From Streptomyces sp. A1277 (GTDB lineage: Bacteria > Actinomycetota > Actinomycetes > Streptomycetales > Streptomycetaceae): a stretch of DNA of 64,000 nt. The notes below the pieces were generated by a model that was not told the DNA's origin, searched no databases, and worked only from the letters and a program-made list of their open reading frames with translations. Where the stretch lies: positions 1-64,000 of the forward strand of contig NZ_SSBI01000005.1 in assembly GCF_004795015.1 (NCBI RefSeq), read 5' to 3'. Below, in pieces: positions 22,988-32,107 of this stretch. Position 1 is the stretch's first letter. The number at the start of each line of letters is the position of its first letter. The position numbers and the translations under genes are program-made.

Positions 22988-23722
22988 ATGCCCGTCGATT
23001 GGGAGCCTGTACGGCAGTCGCGTACGCATGAACTGGTGCTCCAGAGCATCGAGCAGCGCGTGTTCGCCGGCGATCTCAAGGCCGGTGACCGGCTGCCGCC
23101 CGAACGTGAACTCGCCCCTGTCCTCGGCGTGAGCCGGTCGGCGCTGCGCGAGGCGCTGCGGGTGCTGGAGACCATCGGTGTGCTGGTCGCCCAGCCGGGC
23201 CGGGGGCCGGACGCGGGTGCCCGCATCGTCCGCAACCCGGACGACGCGCTCGGCCGGCTGCTCCGCCTCCACTTCGCCCTCGGCAGCTACAGCCTGGGGG
23301 ACATGCTGGAGGCCCGCGTCGTGCTGGAGCGGTCCAGCTTCGAGGCGGCCGCGCGGTACGCCGCACCGGCCGAGCTGGACGAGGCGGAGGAACTAGTCGT
23401 GCGCATGGGGGCGGCGGACGTCGGGGTGGTCGAGTTCAACGACCTGGACACCAGGTTCCACGTCCGGATCGCCCGCAGCTCCGGCAACGCGCTGACCTCC
23501 ACGCTCACCTCGGCCGTCCGCGAATCCGTCCGGCCGCTCATCCTGCGCGCGCTGGAGGCGGAACCCGACTGGCCGGCCACCGCCGCCGCGCTCAACGCCG
23601 GCCACGCCGAGCTGCTGCGTCTGGTCCGCGCGGGCGAGGGGACGCGGGCGGCCGACCTGGTGGAGACCCATATCCGGGGACTGCACGGCACCCTCGTCGA
23701 CGAGAAGTTCTCCGACGCCTGA
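22988..23722 (+). CDS. FadR-subfamily GntR regulator of lactate utilisation
   Basis: The 244-residue regulator has an N-terminal winged HTH (residues ~10-75: LKAGDRLPPERELAPVLGVSRSALREALRVLE) and a C-terminal FCD all-helical ligand domain with the metal/ligand pattern DLDTRFHVRIARSSGN. Start ATG 22988 has an AGAGGA site. It lies directly upstream of lutABC in the same direction but is separated from them by a hairpin terminator. Identical operator cores precede both the regulator and lutA, so it most likely represses both units until L-lactate or a related acid binds. Function as an LldR/LutR-type regulator is inferred from neighbours and operator placement. Confidence 0.9.
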   Translation: MPVDWEPVRQSRTHELVLQSIEQRVFAGDLKAGDRLPPERELAPVLGVSRSALREALRVLETIGVLVAQPGRGPDAGARIVRNPDDALGRLLRLHFALGSYSLGDMLEARVVLERSSFEAAARYAAPAELDEAEELVVRMGAADVGVVEFNDLDTRFHVRIARSSGNALTSTLTSAVRESVRPLILRALEAEPDWPATAAALNAGHAELLRLVRAGEGTRAADLVETHIRGLHGTLVDEKFSDA

Positions 23723-23735
23723 CCCGTACGCCACC

Positions 23736-23787
23736 GAAGAGCCGCCGCGCCGCCCCCCGATCCAGGAGGTGGGCGCGGCGGTTCTTC
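23736..23787 (+). terminator. Hairpin terminator after the lut regulator
   Basis: GAAGAGCCGCCGCGCC pairs with GGCGCGGCGGTTCTTC (one G:T) across a ~20-base loop. It begins 14 bases after the regulator stop and separates its transcript from lutABC, which then needs its own promoter. Confidence 0.75.
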
Positions 23788-23829
23788 CGTATCCGCGCGG
23801 CGCTTCGACCACTTTCGGATGGATCGTAG

Positions 23830-23844
23830 TATGGTCGGACCATA
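23830..23844. promoter_or_regulatory. Palindromic operator overlapping the lutA promoter
   Basis: TATGGTCGGACCATA, a perfect palindrome around a central G, 49 bp before lutA. A good -10 hexamer, TAGTAT, at 23827-23832 overlaps its left arm, so a bound repressor would block RNA polymerase. Confidence 0.87.
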
Positions 23845-23892
23845 AGTCGGCCGCGTGGCGCCCGACCACCCAGAGCCATGATCGGGAGACTC

Positions 23893-24660
23893 ATGCGTAT
23901 CGGACTCTTCGCCACCTGTCTGGGAGACACGCTCTTCCCCGAGGCGGTGAAATCCACCGCGGTGCTCCTGGCCCGCCTGGGCCACGACGTGGTGTTCCCG
24001 CCGGGCCAGACCTGCTGCGGCCAGATGCACGTCAACACCGGGTACCAGCGCGAGCCGGTCCCGCTGGTGCGCAACTTCGCCGAGCAGTTCGGTGACGCCT
24101 CCATCGACGCCGTCGTCATGCCGTCGGGCTCGTGCGCCGGCTCGGTCCGCCACCAGCACGAGATCATCGCCGAGCGGTACGGGGACGCGGCCCTGCGTGC
24201 GGGCGTCGCCACCGTCAAGGCCAAGACCTACGAGCTCTCGGAGCTGCTGGTCGACGTGCTGGACGTGACCGATGTCGGCGCCTACTTCCCGCACCGGGTC
24301 ACGTACCACCCCACCTGCCACTCGCTGCGCATGCTGCGGGTCGGCGACAAGCCGCTGCGGCTGCTGCGGGCCGTCGACTCGATCGACCTGGTCGAGCTGC
24401 CCGAGGCGGACGCCTGCTGCGGGTTCGGCGGCACCTTCGCCGTGAAGAACGCCGAGACCTCGACGGCGATGCTCCAGGACAAGATGCGCAACGTCACCGC
24501 GACCGGCGCCGCCGTGTGCACCGCGGGCGACTCGTCCTGCCTGATGCACATCGGCGGCGGGCTCTCCCGGATCAGCTCCGGCACCCGCACCCTGCACCTG
24601 GCCCAGATCCTCTCCTCCACCCGCACCTCGCCGCACGTCCTGACGGAGGCCGCCCGATGA
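23893..24660 (+). CDS. lutA: L-lactate utilisation protein LutA (Fe-S oxidoreductase subunit)
   Basis: The first subunit of the LutABC iron-sulphur L-lactate dehydrogenase complex that converts L-lactate to pyruvate. The 255-residue protein has two cysteine-rich CCG-type motifs: TCCGQMHVNTGY at residues 40-51 and ACCGFGGTFAVK near 174-185, each with companion cysteines (SGSCAGS, HPTCHSL, SSCLMHIG). ATG 23893 is preferred over ATG 23878 because GGGAG lies six bases upstream. It overlaps lutB by four bases. Expression is probably controlled by the adjacent FadR-type regulator. Confidence 0.93.
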   Translation: MRIGLFATCLGDTLFPEAVKSTAVLLARLGHDVVFPPGQTCCGQMHVNTGYQREPVPLVRNFAEQFGDASIDAVVMPSGSCAGSVRHQHEIIAERYGDAALRAGVATVKAKTYELSELLVDVLDVTDVGAYFPHRVTYHPTCHSLRMLRVGDKPLRLLRAVDSIDLVELPEADACCGFGGTFAVKNAETSTAMLQDKMRNVTATGAAVCTAGDSSCLMHIGGGLSRISSGTRTLHLAQILSSTRTSPHVLTEAAR

Positions 24661-26198
24661 GCGCAACCTTTCTCGGCATGCCCGCGACCCCGCCCCGCTC
24701 CCCGTACGGCACGGGGAACCTGCGCGGCGACCGGAAGTTCCCCGCCGCCGCCCACGACGAGCTGCGCAACGACCAGCTGCGCCGCAACCTCGGCCGCGCC
24801 ACCCACACCATCCGCGCCAAACGGCTGACCGTCACCGGCGAGCTGCCCGACTGGGAGGAGCTGCGCGACGCCGGATCGGCCATCAAGACCGACGCCATGA
24901 ACCGCCTCCCCGAACTCCTGGAGGAGCTGGAGCGCAACGTCACCGCGCGCGGCGGCACCGTCCACTGGGCGCGCGACGGCGTCGAGGCCAACGAGATCGT
25001 CGCCCGGCTGATCAAGGAGACGGGCAGCGAGGAGGTCATCAAGGTCAAGTCGATGGCCACCCAGGAGATCGGCCTCAACGAGCACCTCGAATCGCTCGGC
25101 ATCACCGCGCACGAGACCGACCTCGCCGAACTCATCGTGCAGCTCGCCCACGACAAGCCCTCGCACATCCTGGTGCCCGCGATCCACCGCAACCGGGACG
25201 AGATCCGGCAGATCTTCCTCAAGGAGATCCCGGGCGTCGACCCGTCCCTGGACAACGTCCCCGCGCACCTGGCCGGCGCGGCCCGTGTGTATCTGCGCGA
25301 GAAGTTCATGACCACGAAGGTGGCCGTCTCCGGGGCCAACTTCGGCATCGCCGAGACCGGCACCCTGTCCGTCGTGGAGTCGGAGGGCAACGGCCGCATG
25401 TGCCTGACCCTGCCCGACACCCTGATCACCGTCATGGGCATCGAGAAGGTCCTGCCGCGCTACCAGGACCTGGAAGTCTTCCTCCAGCTCCTGCCGCGCT
25501 CCTCCACGGGCGAGCGGATGAACCCGTACACCTCGATGTGGACCGGCGTCACCCCCGGGGACGGACCGCAGACCTTCCACCTGGTCCTCCTCGACAACGG
25601 CCGGACCGCGGCCCTCGCGGACCGGATCGGGCGCCAGGCGCTCAACTGCATCCGCTGCTCGGCCTGCCTCAACGTCTGCCCGGTGTACGAACGCACCGGC
25701 GGCCACGCCTACGGCTCGACCTACCCCGGCCCGATCGGCGCCGTCCTCACCCCGCAGCTCGCAGGCATGGACGCAGCCAAGGGCGACCCCAACAGCTCCC
25801 TGCCGTACGCCTCCAGCCTCTGCGGTGCCTGTTTCGACGCCTGCCCCGTCAAGATCGACATCCCCTCGCTCCTCGTCGAGCTGCGCCACCAGCACACCGA
25901 GCAGTCCGGCACCACGCCCGAGAAGCTGGCGATGAAGGCGGCCGCCGGGGTGATGAGCAGGCCCAAGGTGTACACGGCCGCGCAGAAGGCCGCGGGACTC
26001 GGCCGGGTCCTGGCCGGCCGCGACGGAAAGCTCTCGCACCTGCCGCCGCCGCTCTCCGGCTGGAGCGACAGCCGCGACACCCCGGCCCCGCCCGCACAGA
26101 CCTTCCGGGCCTGGCTGGCCTCGAAGGAAGGAACCGCGACCATGCGCGCGGCCACCGACGAGCACACCCGTAACCAGCAGCAGGAGGAGGACAAATGA
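24657..26198 (+). CDS. lutB: L-lactate utilisation protein LutB (4Fe-4S protein)
   Basis: Iron-sulphur electron-transfer subunit, 513 residues. The N-terminal two thirds is a LUD domain (VAVSGANFGIAETGTLSVVE). Two 4Fe-4S motifs follow: CIRCSACLNVCP near residue 331 and CGACFDACPVKI near residue 388. The ATG start overlaps the lutA stop (ATGA) and the end overlaps lutC the same way, so the three subunits are translationally coupled. Full length, no defects. Confidence 0.95.
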   Translation: MSATFLGMPATPPRSPYGTGNLRGDRKFPAAAHDELRNDQLRRNLGRATHTIRAKRLTVTGELPDWEELRDAGSAIKTDAMNRLPELLEELERNVTARGGTVHWARDGVEANEIVARLIKETGSEEVIKVKSMATQEIGLNEHLESLGITAHETDLAELIVQLAHDKPSHILVPAIHRNRDEIRQIFLKEIPGVDPSLDNVPAHLAGAARVYLREKFMTTKVAVSGANFGIAETGTLSVVESEGNGRMCLTLPDTLITVMGIEKVLPRYQDLEVFLQLLPRSSTGERMNPYTSMWTGVTPGDGPQTFHLVLLDNGRTAALADRIGRQALNCIRCSACLNVCPVYERTGGHAYGSTYPGPIGAVLTPQLAGMDAAKGDPNSSLPYASSLCGACFDACPVKIDIPSLLVELRHQHTEQSGTTPEKLAMKAAAGVMSRPKVYTAAQKAAGLGRVLAGRDGKLSHLPPPLSGWSDSRDTPAPPAQTFRAWLASKEGTATMRAATDEHTRNQQQEEDK

Positions 26199-26830
26199 CG
26201 ACCGCCCGTGAGACCGTCCTCGGCCGCATCCGGGACGCACTCGCCCTCGCACCCGCCGCAGACGGCGCCCCCGTGCCGCGCGCCTACCGCACCGGTCGCA
26301 CCCTGCCCGACGATGAACGCCTCGCGCTGTTCACCGACCGCCTCGTCGACTACAAGGCGCAGGTTCACCCCTGCACCGCCGACCGGACCGCCGAGGTCAT
26401 CGCCGAAGTGCTGCGGGAGAAGGGGGCCGAGCGGATCGGCGTCCCCGCCGGACTCGACCCGCGGTGGCTCTCCGCCCACGACGGCGAGGTCCAGCAGGAC
26501 TCCGCGGACATCCCGGCGCCGCACCTGGACGCCCTCGACGGCGTCGTCACCGCCTCCGCCGCCGGCTGCGCCGAGACCGGCACCATCTTCCTGGACGGTT
26601 CGCCCGACCAGGGGCGGCGCGCGCTGTCCCTGGTGCCCGACCTCCATGTGTGCGTGGTCGACCTGTCGAGCGTGGAGGTGGGCGTACCGGAAGCGGTGGC
26701 CCGGCTGGTGCCGGAGCGGCCGACCACCCTGATCAGCGGTCCTTCGGCCACCTCCGACATCGAACTGGAACGCGTCGAGGGGGTCCACGGCCCGCGCACC
26801 CTGGCGGTCGTCATCCGCACCGACGTCTAG
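26195..26830 (+). CDS. lutC: L-lactate utilisation protein LutC
   Basis: The third subunit of the lactate-oxidising complex, a 211-residue LUD-domain protein. The conserved core is TASAAGCAETGTIFLDGSPDQGRRALSL with LVPDLHVCVV and a C-terminal ISGPSATSDIELERVEGVHGP, the usual LutC/YkgG signature. It overlaps lutB by four bases. The next gene begins 51 bases further on and is functionally separate or loosely attached. Confidence 0.94.
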   Translation: MTTARETVLGRIRDALALAPAADGAPVPRAYRTGRTLPDDERLALFTDRLVDYKAQVHPCTADRTAEVIAEVLREKGAERIGVPAGLDPRWLSAHDGEVQQDSADIPAPHLDALDGVVTASAAGCAETGTIFLDGSPDQGRRALSLVPDLHVCVVDLSSVEVGVPEAVARLVPERPTTLISGPSATSDIELERVEGVHGPRTLAVVIRTDV

Positions 26831-26881
26831 CGGGGCGCCACGCCGGGCCGGACGGGGTGGGGATTACGCTCTCTGCCTGGC

Positions 26882-27649
26882 ATGGACACACTTACGCTCT
26901 GGCAACTGGCGGCACTGGCCGCGGCATCCGCACTCGTCGGCTTCTCCAAGACGGCCGTCAGCGGTGCCAACACGATCAGCCTCGCGGTCTTCGCGGCGGT
27001 CCTCCCCGCCCGCGAGTCGACCGGAGTGCTGCTCCCGCTCCTGATCGCCGGCGATCTGCTCGCCGTCCTCGTCTACCGGCGCCACGCGCACTGGCCGACC
27101 CTGCTGCGGCTCTTTCCGGCCGTCGCCGTCGGTGTGGTGGCGGGGACGCTGTTCATGGTGTGGGCCGACGACGCCACCGTGCGGACCTCGATCGGCGCGA
27201 TCCTGGTCTTCATGGCCGCTGTCACCATCCGGCGCCGGCGCCGGACGGAGGCCGGCGAGGAACCGGGAGCCAAGGACGCGCCGCCGACCGCGGCCGAGCG
27301 GCTCAAGGCCCGCTCGTACGGGGTGCTCGGCGGGTTCACCACCATGGTCGCCAACGCGGGCGGCCCCGTGATGTCGCTCTATCTGCTCTCGGCCGGATTC
27401 CGCAAACTCGGCTTCCTGGGCACATCGGCGTCGTTCTTCCTGATCGTCAACGTCGCGAAGGTGCCGTTCAGCGTCGGCCTCGGGCTGATCGACGGGCAGT
27501 CGCTGCTGCTGGACGCCTGCATGCTGCTGTTCGTGCTCCCGGGCGCCTGGCTCGGCCGTGTGTGCGTGGACCTGATCAACCAGAGGCTCTTCGAACGCCT
27601 CGTCCTGGCCGCCACCGTCCTCGGCGGCCTCCAACTGCTCCTGTTCTGA
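26882..27649 (+). CDS. TauE/SafE-family membrane permease
   Basis: The 255-residue membrane protein has about seven helices in two homologous halves, each starting with a small-residue-rich segment (AAASALVGFSKTAVSGANTI and GVLGGFTTMVANAGGPVMSL). The paired G-F-x-S/T-x-x...N-x-G-G motifs are characteristic of TauE/SafE anion exporters (sulphite, sulphoacetate and similar). A charged cytoplasmic loop of about 30 residues separates the halves. It lies right after lutC, so a carboxylate/lactate transport role is possible, but the family mostly handles sulphur anions. Confidence 0.88.
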   Translation: MDTLTLWQLAALAAASALVGFSKTAVSGANTISLAVFAAVLPARESTGVLLPLLIAGDLLAVLVYRRHAHWPTLLRLFPAVAVGVVAGTLFMVWADDATVRTSIGAILVFMAAVTIRRRRRTEAGEEPGAKDAPPTAAERLKARSYGVLGGFTTMVANAGGPVMSLYLLSAGFRKLGFLGTSASFFLIVNVAKVPFSVGLGLIDGQSLLLDACMLLFVLPGAWLGRVCVDLINQRLFERLVLAATVLGGLQLLLF

Positions 27650-27660
27650 CGGCGGATGAG

Positions 27661-27697
27661 GCCGGCCCCTCCGGACGGTCGTCCGAAAGGGGCCGGC
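27661..27697. terminator. Bidirectional terminator between TauE and APC permease genes
   Basis: GCCGGCCCCT pairs with AGGGGCCGGC, with an inner CGGAC/GTCCG stem, between two convergent genes. It lies 11 bases past the plus-strand stop and 17 bases before the minus-strand stop. Confidence 0.8.
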
Positions 27698-27714
27698 GGG
27701 CCGGGCGAGCCCGG

Positions 27715-29244
27715 TCAGATGATGCCTTCCTCGATCTGTGCCTGCTCGCGCGCGTTTCCGTACGCCGACGGCGTGCCGTACGAACGTCGCGCGATGAACC
27801 ACCAGACGGTGGCCAGGACCAGCACGGCGACCAGCGCGATCGACGCGTAGTTCATCGAGTCGATCGTCACCGGCGAGGACTGCGGCAGCAGGAACAGCAC
27901 GGTCACGATCGCCACCCACGCCACGGCGATCCAGCCGACCGGCTTCGACCAGCGGCCCAGGTGCCACGGCCCGCGCTCGAAACGGCTGCCCGCACGCAGC
28001 TTCAGGAAGATCGGTATCGCGTACGCCGGCGTGATGCCGATGACGTTGATCGCGGTCACCGCGCCGTACGCGGTCTCCGAGTACAGCGACGGCACGGCGA
28101 GCACGCCGGCGACGATCACCGACAGCCACACCGCCGGGACCGGCGTCTGGGTGCGGGCGCTCACCTTGCGCCAGAGCGCCGAGCCGGGCAGCGCGTTGTC
28201 CCGGCTGAAGGCGAACACCATCCGGCTGGCGGCGGCGACCTCGGCGTTGCCGCAGAACAGCTGCGCCGCGATCACGATCAGCAGCATCGTCGTGGCGCCC
28301 GAGGTGCCCAGCGCGTCGATCAGGATCTGGGCGGGCGGCACACCGGTGGCGCTGTCCTGGGTGCCCGCGTAGTCCTGGATCGCGAACGTGAGCCCGGCCA
28401 GCAGCACGAAGCCGGCCACCCATGACACCCAGATGGCCCGGACGATGCCGCGCGCGGCCGAGACCGAGGCGTTCGAGGTCTCCTCGGACAGGTGTGCGGA
28501 GGCGTCGTAGCCGCAGAAGGTGTACTGGGCCAGCAGCAGTCCGATCGCCGCCACGTAGAGGGGGTTGTGCCAGCCGGTGTCGTTGACGAACTCGGTGAAG
28601 ACGAAGGAGGGCGACTGGTGGTGCGAGGGCACGATCGCCAGTACGGAGACGATCACCGCGACACCGGCCAGGTGCCACCACACGCTGATGGAGTTCAGGA
28701 TGCTGACGAGCCGCACACCGAAGAGGTTCAGCACGGCGTGGAGCAGCAGGATGCAGACAAAGATGATCATGGTCTTGCCGGGGGTGGGTGTGAAGCCCCA
28801 CTGGAGGTTCATCAGCGCCCCGGTGAACAGCGCGGCGCCGTAGTCGATGCCCGCGATCGCACCGAGCAGCCCGAGCAGATTCAGCCAGCCGGTGTACCAG
28901 CCCCATTTGCGGCCGCCCAGCCGGTCCGCCATGTAGTAGAGGGCCCCGGACGTCGGATACGCGCTTGTCACCTCGGCGAGCGCCATGCCGACGCAGAGCA
29001 CGAACAGGCCGACCCCGGCCCAGCCCCAGAGCATCACCGCCGGCCCGCCCGTCGACATGCCGAAGCCGTACAGGGTCATGCACCCGGACAGGATCGAGAT
29101 GACGGAGAAGCTGATGGCGAAGTTGCCGAACCCGCCCATGCGGCGGGCCAGCACCGGTTGGTAGCCGAGTTCGCGGAGCCGTTGCTCCTCGTCCTTCGCC
29201 GCGGTCGTCCCGGCGCCCTTCTGGGGCGAGGTGGACACGGACAT
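27715..29244 (-). CDS. APC-superfamily amino acid permease (GABA/choline-type)
   Basis: Twelve-helix secondary transporter of 509 residues. The start is ATG 29244 behind a perfect AGGAGG. The first helix region MGGFGNFAISFSVISILSG and the FCGYDASAHLSEETSNAS motif in the middle are typical of the eukaryote-like amino acid/choline transporter group (GABA permease, BAT1-like). Substrate cannot be fixed. It is the second gene after a divergent hypothetical; a 58-bp gap follows the upstream minus-strand gene, so they may be co-transcribed. Confidence 0.9.
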   Translation of the reverse strand: MSVSTSPQKGAGTTAAKDEEQRLRELGYQPVLARRMGGFGNFAISFSVISILSGCMTLYGFGMSTGGPAVMLWGWAGVGLFVLCVGMALAEVTSAYPTSGALYYMADRLGGRKWGWYTGWLNLLGLLGAIAGIDYGAALFTGALMNLQWGFTPTPGKTMIIFVCILLLHAVLNLFGVRLVSILNSISVWWHLAGVAVIVSVLAIVPSHHQSPSFVFTEFVNDTGWHNPLYVAAIGLLLAQYTFCGYDASAHLSEETSNASVSAARGIVRAIWVSWVAGFVLLAGLTFAIQDYAGTQDSATGVPPAQILIDALGTSGATTMLLIVIAAQLFCGNAEVAAASRMVFAFSRDNALPGSALWRKVSARTQTPVPAVWLSVIVAGVLAVPSLYSETAYGAVTAINVIGITPAYAIPIFLKLRAGSRFERGPWHLGRWSKPVGWIAVAWVAIVTVLFLLPQSSPVTIDSMNYASIALVAVLVLATVWWFIARRSYGTPSAYGNAREQAQIEEGII

Positions 29245-29302
29245 GGGGAACCTCCTGAGCGGTGGATGGGCAAGAAAAGGGGGAGAGCCGGCGGGGCCGT
29301 GC

Positions 29303-30304
29303 TCAGCTCTGTCTGCCGGGGCCCCGGTCCGCCGCGAGGGCGCGGCTGCGGGCACGCACGAACACTTCCTCGGCGCCGCCGGGGTCGCCGGGTGTCCGGG
29401 AGCGGTAAGCCCAGGGCAGTGAGGTGAAGTACGGGCCCAGCTCCCTGAACACTTCAGCGGCGTCGGCGAATTGGAGCGCCCCCCACAGGGCGTGCGCCAA
29501 GTGGTTGAGGTCGGGCAGGGTGCGGGTGGCGGCGGGGGAGCGGTGGTACCAGATCTCCAGCGCCCGCAGGGCCTCGCGTTCCGCGTCCTCGGTGACCCAG
29601 TGCAGGTCGAGGGCCTTGTCGTGGTCGTGTTCGCGGCGGTAGCGCTCGACCCGGACGTACAGCGGCAGGACGTGGAGGGGTGAGCCCTCGGGCGCCGAAG
29701 AGGACGCCCACTGGACGAAGTTGACCGCTGCGGAGAGGGTTCCGCCGGCCTTGCGGGCGTACACGAACTGGAGCATCCGGTGGTATGCCTCGCGGTTGTG
29801 CGGGTCGCGCTGGTCGGCCTCGGCCAGCAGCCCCCACGGACCGGGGAAGAGCATGGGGCCCGGCGGTGGCAGCCGGTGCTCGGCCAGCCCCTGGTCCTCG
29901 TCGAGCTGGGACAGGGCCAGCAGGCACACCCAGGGCACCGGGTCCGGCGGTGAGGCGTGGGCCGCCGACCGGCACGCCTCCCATGCCTCCTGCCAGAGCT
30001 GCCGGCCGCTGGGGTGTCCGGCGCGGTGGGCCCGTACGGCCTGTTCCACGGCGACCCGGGCGCGCATCACGGCGGCGGCGACGCTCCGGGGTTCCTCCGT
30101 CAGCCACGCCTGTACCGCGTCCGAGCCCGCGGCGACCGCACCGAGGACCTGGGTGCGCTGGGTCCACAGGCCCCAGTCCGGGGTGCGCTCCAGCAGGTCG
30201 CGCATGGCGAGCCAGCGTCCGGTGCGTAAGTCCTGTACCGCCGCTCTGAGTTCATTGTCGTGGCCGGCCGGATGGTAAACCGGCCGGAATTCACCGTTGG
30301 CCAT
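29303..30304 (-). CDS. Hypothetical TPR-like helical protein
   Basis: The 333-residue soluble, mostly helical protein begins MANGEFRPVYHPAGHDNELRAAV. It is rich in Trp, Ala and Leu with helix pairs spaced like degenerate tetratricopeptide repeats (LRTGRWLAMRDLLERTPDWGLWTQR). I do not recognise a named family; similar uncharacterised proteins are common in Streptomyces. It sits upstream of the APC permease on the same strand. No signal peptide or membrane segment. Confidence 0.75.
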   Translation of the reverse strand: MANGEFRPVYHPAGHDNELRAAVQDLRTGRWLAMRDLLERTPDWGLWTQRTQVLGAVAAGSDAVQAWLTEEPRSVAAAVMRARVAVEQAVRAHRAGHPSGRQLWQEAWEACRSAAHASPPDPVPWVCLLALSQLDEDQGLAEHRLPPPGPMLFPGPWGLLAEADQRDPHNREAYHRMLQFVYARKAGGTLSAAVNFVQWASSSAPEGSPLHVLPLYVRVERYRREHDHDKALDLHWVTEDAEREALRALEIWYHRSPAATRTLPDLNHLAHALWGALQFADAAEVFRELGPYFTSLPWAYRSRTPGDPGGAEEVFVRARSRALAADRGPGRQS

Positions 30305-30624
30305 GGACGCGCTCGGGTCTGGGTGCTGAATTCATCGATCCTCAGGAATATTGCGGCGAAGAAACTGTTGAATTGCGAACTGCTCTTAGGCGTCCGGTTG
30401 CTGCTCGGCGGTGAGTGTAGAGCCCTTTGCGCGGAACTCTCGAACGAATCATGGATTTCATTCAAGTCCCGTCTGGCTGGACGGTGTTGGCTATCTCCGC
30501 ACGGTTCCGGACATACGGGTTGCGGGCGCTTGACGTAACCGCTGGTCTGCACCACTCTGGGTTGCCGCGACCGACGATCATGATTCCGTTCAAGCCCCCG
30601 GGCTTGCGTACCGCTGGAGAACCG
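30305..30624. other. Intergenic region upstream of the glycerol-type operon
   Basis: 320 bp between divergent genes, AT-richer in its first 130 bases (around ATTCATCGATCCTCAGGAAT) and likely to contain both promoters. A TTGACG hexamer near 30530 is a possible -35 for the kinase operon but no clear -10 follows at the right distance. No gene or RNA seen. Confidence 0.4.
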
Positions 30625-32058
30625 ATGACAGGCCCGGTGCTCGCAATCGACCAGGGCACCTCGGGAACGAAGGCGCTCGTCATCTGTCCCGAGCGCGGCG
30701 TGATCGGTTCCGGATCGGCCCTCGTGCGGCCCCGGTACGGACCCGGTGGAGCGGTCGAGGCGGACCCCGCCGAATTGCTCGGATCGGTCATCGAGGCGGG
30801 GCAACGGGCGCTCGCCGAATCGGGCGGGAGCGTCGACGCAGTCGGGCTCGCCAACCAGGGCGAGACCGTACTCGCCTGGGACCCGGACACCGGACGCCCG
30901 CTCACCGAGGCGATCGTCTGGCAGGACCGGCGCGCCGAGGCCGTCTGCACGGAACTCGCCTCCCGCGGACAAGAGCTGAAGCAGCTGACCGGGCTTCCGC
31001 TCGACCCCTACTTCGCCGCCCCGAAAATGGCCTGGTTACGCCGCGAACTGACCCGGGAAGGCGTCGTCACCACCAGCGACGTCTGGCTCGTCCACCAGCT
31101 CACCGGCGCCTTCGTCACGGACGCCGCCACCGCCGGGCGCACCCAGCTGCTCGACCTGGACCGCGCCGCCTGGTCACCGGCCGCGCTGGACGTCTTCGGC
31201 CTCGGCGGCGAACGGCTGCCGGACGTGGTCGACGCCGCCGGAACCTTCGGCACGACCGGCGCGTTCGGCGCCGAACTCCCGCTCACCGGCCTCCTCGTCG
31301 ACCAGCAGGCGGCCCTGCTCGCCCAGAGCGCCCTGGACCCCGGCATCGCCAAATGCACCTACGGCACCGGCGCGTTCCTGCTGGCCGGGACCGGCTCCAC
31401 GCCGTGCCGGGGCAGCAGCGGGCTCGTCAGCTGCGTGGCCTGGCGGCTCGGCGGACGCACCAGCTACTGCCTGGACGGGCAGGTCTACACGGCGGCCTCC
31501 GCCGTGCGCTGGCTCACCGGCCTCAAGGTGATCTCCGGCGCCGCCGACCTCGACCCGGTCGGCGCCTCCGTCCCGGACTCCGGGGGCGTCACCTTCGTCC
31601 CCGCCCTCGCCGGCCTCGCCGCCCCCTGGTGGCGGGGCGACCTGCGCGGCTCGGTCACCGGCCTCGGCCTGGACACCTCGGCCGGGCACCTGGTGCGCGC
31701 CCTGTGCGAAGGGATCGCCGCCCAGGTGGTCGAGCTCGCCGGCGCGGTGACGGCCGACCGCGGCTCGCCGCTGTCCGTGCTCCGCGTCGACGGCGGGCTC
31801 ACCCGCTCCGCCCTCCTCATGCAGACCCAGGCCGACCTGCTGCAACGGCCCGTCGAGGTGTCCGCGCTGCCCGACGTCACCGCGCTCGGCGTCGGCGCGG
31901 TGGCCCGCATGGGCCTCGATCCCGCGCTCCCGCTCGACCGGGCCGTCCCCGACTGGAAACCCGCCGCGGTCTACGAACCACGGATCGGCCCCGACGAGGC
32001 CGCCGAACGGCTGGGCACCTTCCGCGCCGCCGTGCACACCCTCCTGGAACGGTCATGA
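30625..32058 (+). CDS. FGGY-family kinase, glycerol-kinase-like
   Basis: ATP-dependent polyol/sugar kinase of 477 residues. The phosphate-binding start LAIDQGTSGTKALV (residues 6-19), GLPLDPYFAAPKMAWL (like the glycerol kinase LPLDPYF segment) and the catalytic Asp226 in VDQQAAL are present. The C-terminal adenosine motif RVDGGLTRS is intact. Start ATG 30625 has GGAGA upstream; the longer frame to 30427 lacks family similarity. It is followed by GlpA-like and GlpB-like dehydrogenase genes, so the operon probably phosphorylates glycerol or a related polyol and oxidises the product. It differs enough from housekeeping glpK to leave the exact polyol open. Confidence 0.88.
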   Translation: MTGPVLAIDQGTSGTKALVICPERGVIGSGSALVRPRYGPGGAVEADPAELLGSVIEAGQRALAESGGSVDAVGLANQGETVLAWDPDTGRPLTEAIVWQDRRAEAVCTELASRGQELKQLTGLPLDPYFAAPKMAWLRRELTREGVVTTSDVWLVHQLTGAFVTDAATAGRTQLLDLDRAAWSPAALDVFGLGGERLPDVVDAAGTFGTTGAFGAELPLTGLLVDQQAALLAQSALDPGIAKCTYGTGAFLLAGTGSTPCRGSSGLVSCVAWRLGGRTSYCLDGQVYTAASAVRWLTGLKVISGAADLDPVGASVPDSGGVTFVPALAGLAAPWWRGDLRGSVTGLGLDTSAGHLVRALCEGIAAQVVELAGAVTADRGSPLSVLRVDGGLTRSALLMQTQADLLQRPVEVSALPDVTALGVGAVARMGLDPALPLDRAVPDWKPAAVYEPRIGPDEAAERLGTFRAAVHTLLERS

Positions 32059-32100
32059 CCGTCGCTCGGACTCCTGGAACGGTCATGACCGCCGCTCGGG
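32041..32100. repeat. 30-bp tandem duplication across the kinase stop codon
   Basis: A 30-bp unit beginning CTCCTGGAACGGTCATGACC is present at 32041-32070 and again at 32071-32100 with two changes. The first copy holds the kinase's last codons and its TGA; the second is untranslated and lengthens the gap to the next gene to 49 bp. Without it the kinase and dehydrogenase would be 19 bp apart. Confidence 0.85.
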
Positions 32101-32107
32101 CCACCCG

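Noticed and set aside
23993..26252. Long minus-strand frames opposite lutABC
   Set aside because: Shadows of the lut genes with repetitive Gly/Arg/Val composition and no start context.
27715..29083. Alternative frame giving a 700-residue protein across the APC permease
   Set aside because: It is an arginine/glycine-rich overlap in the wrong frame; the permease frame has AGGAGG, twelve helices and family motifs.
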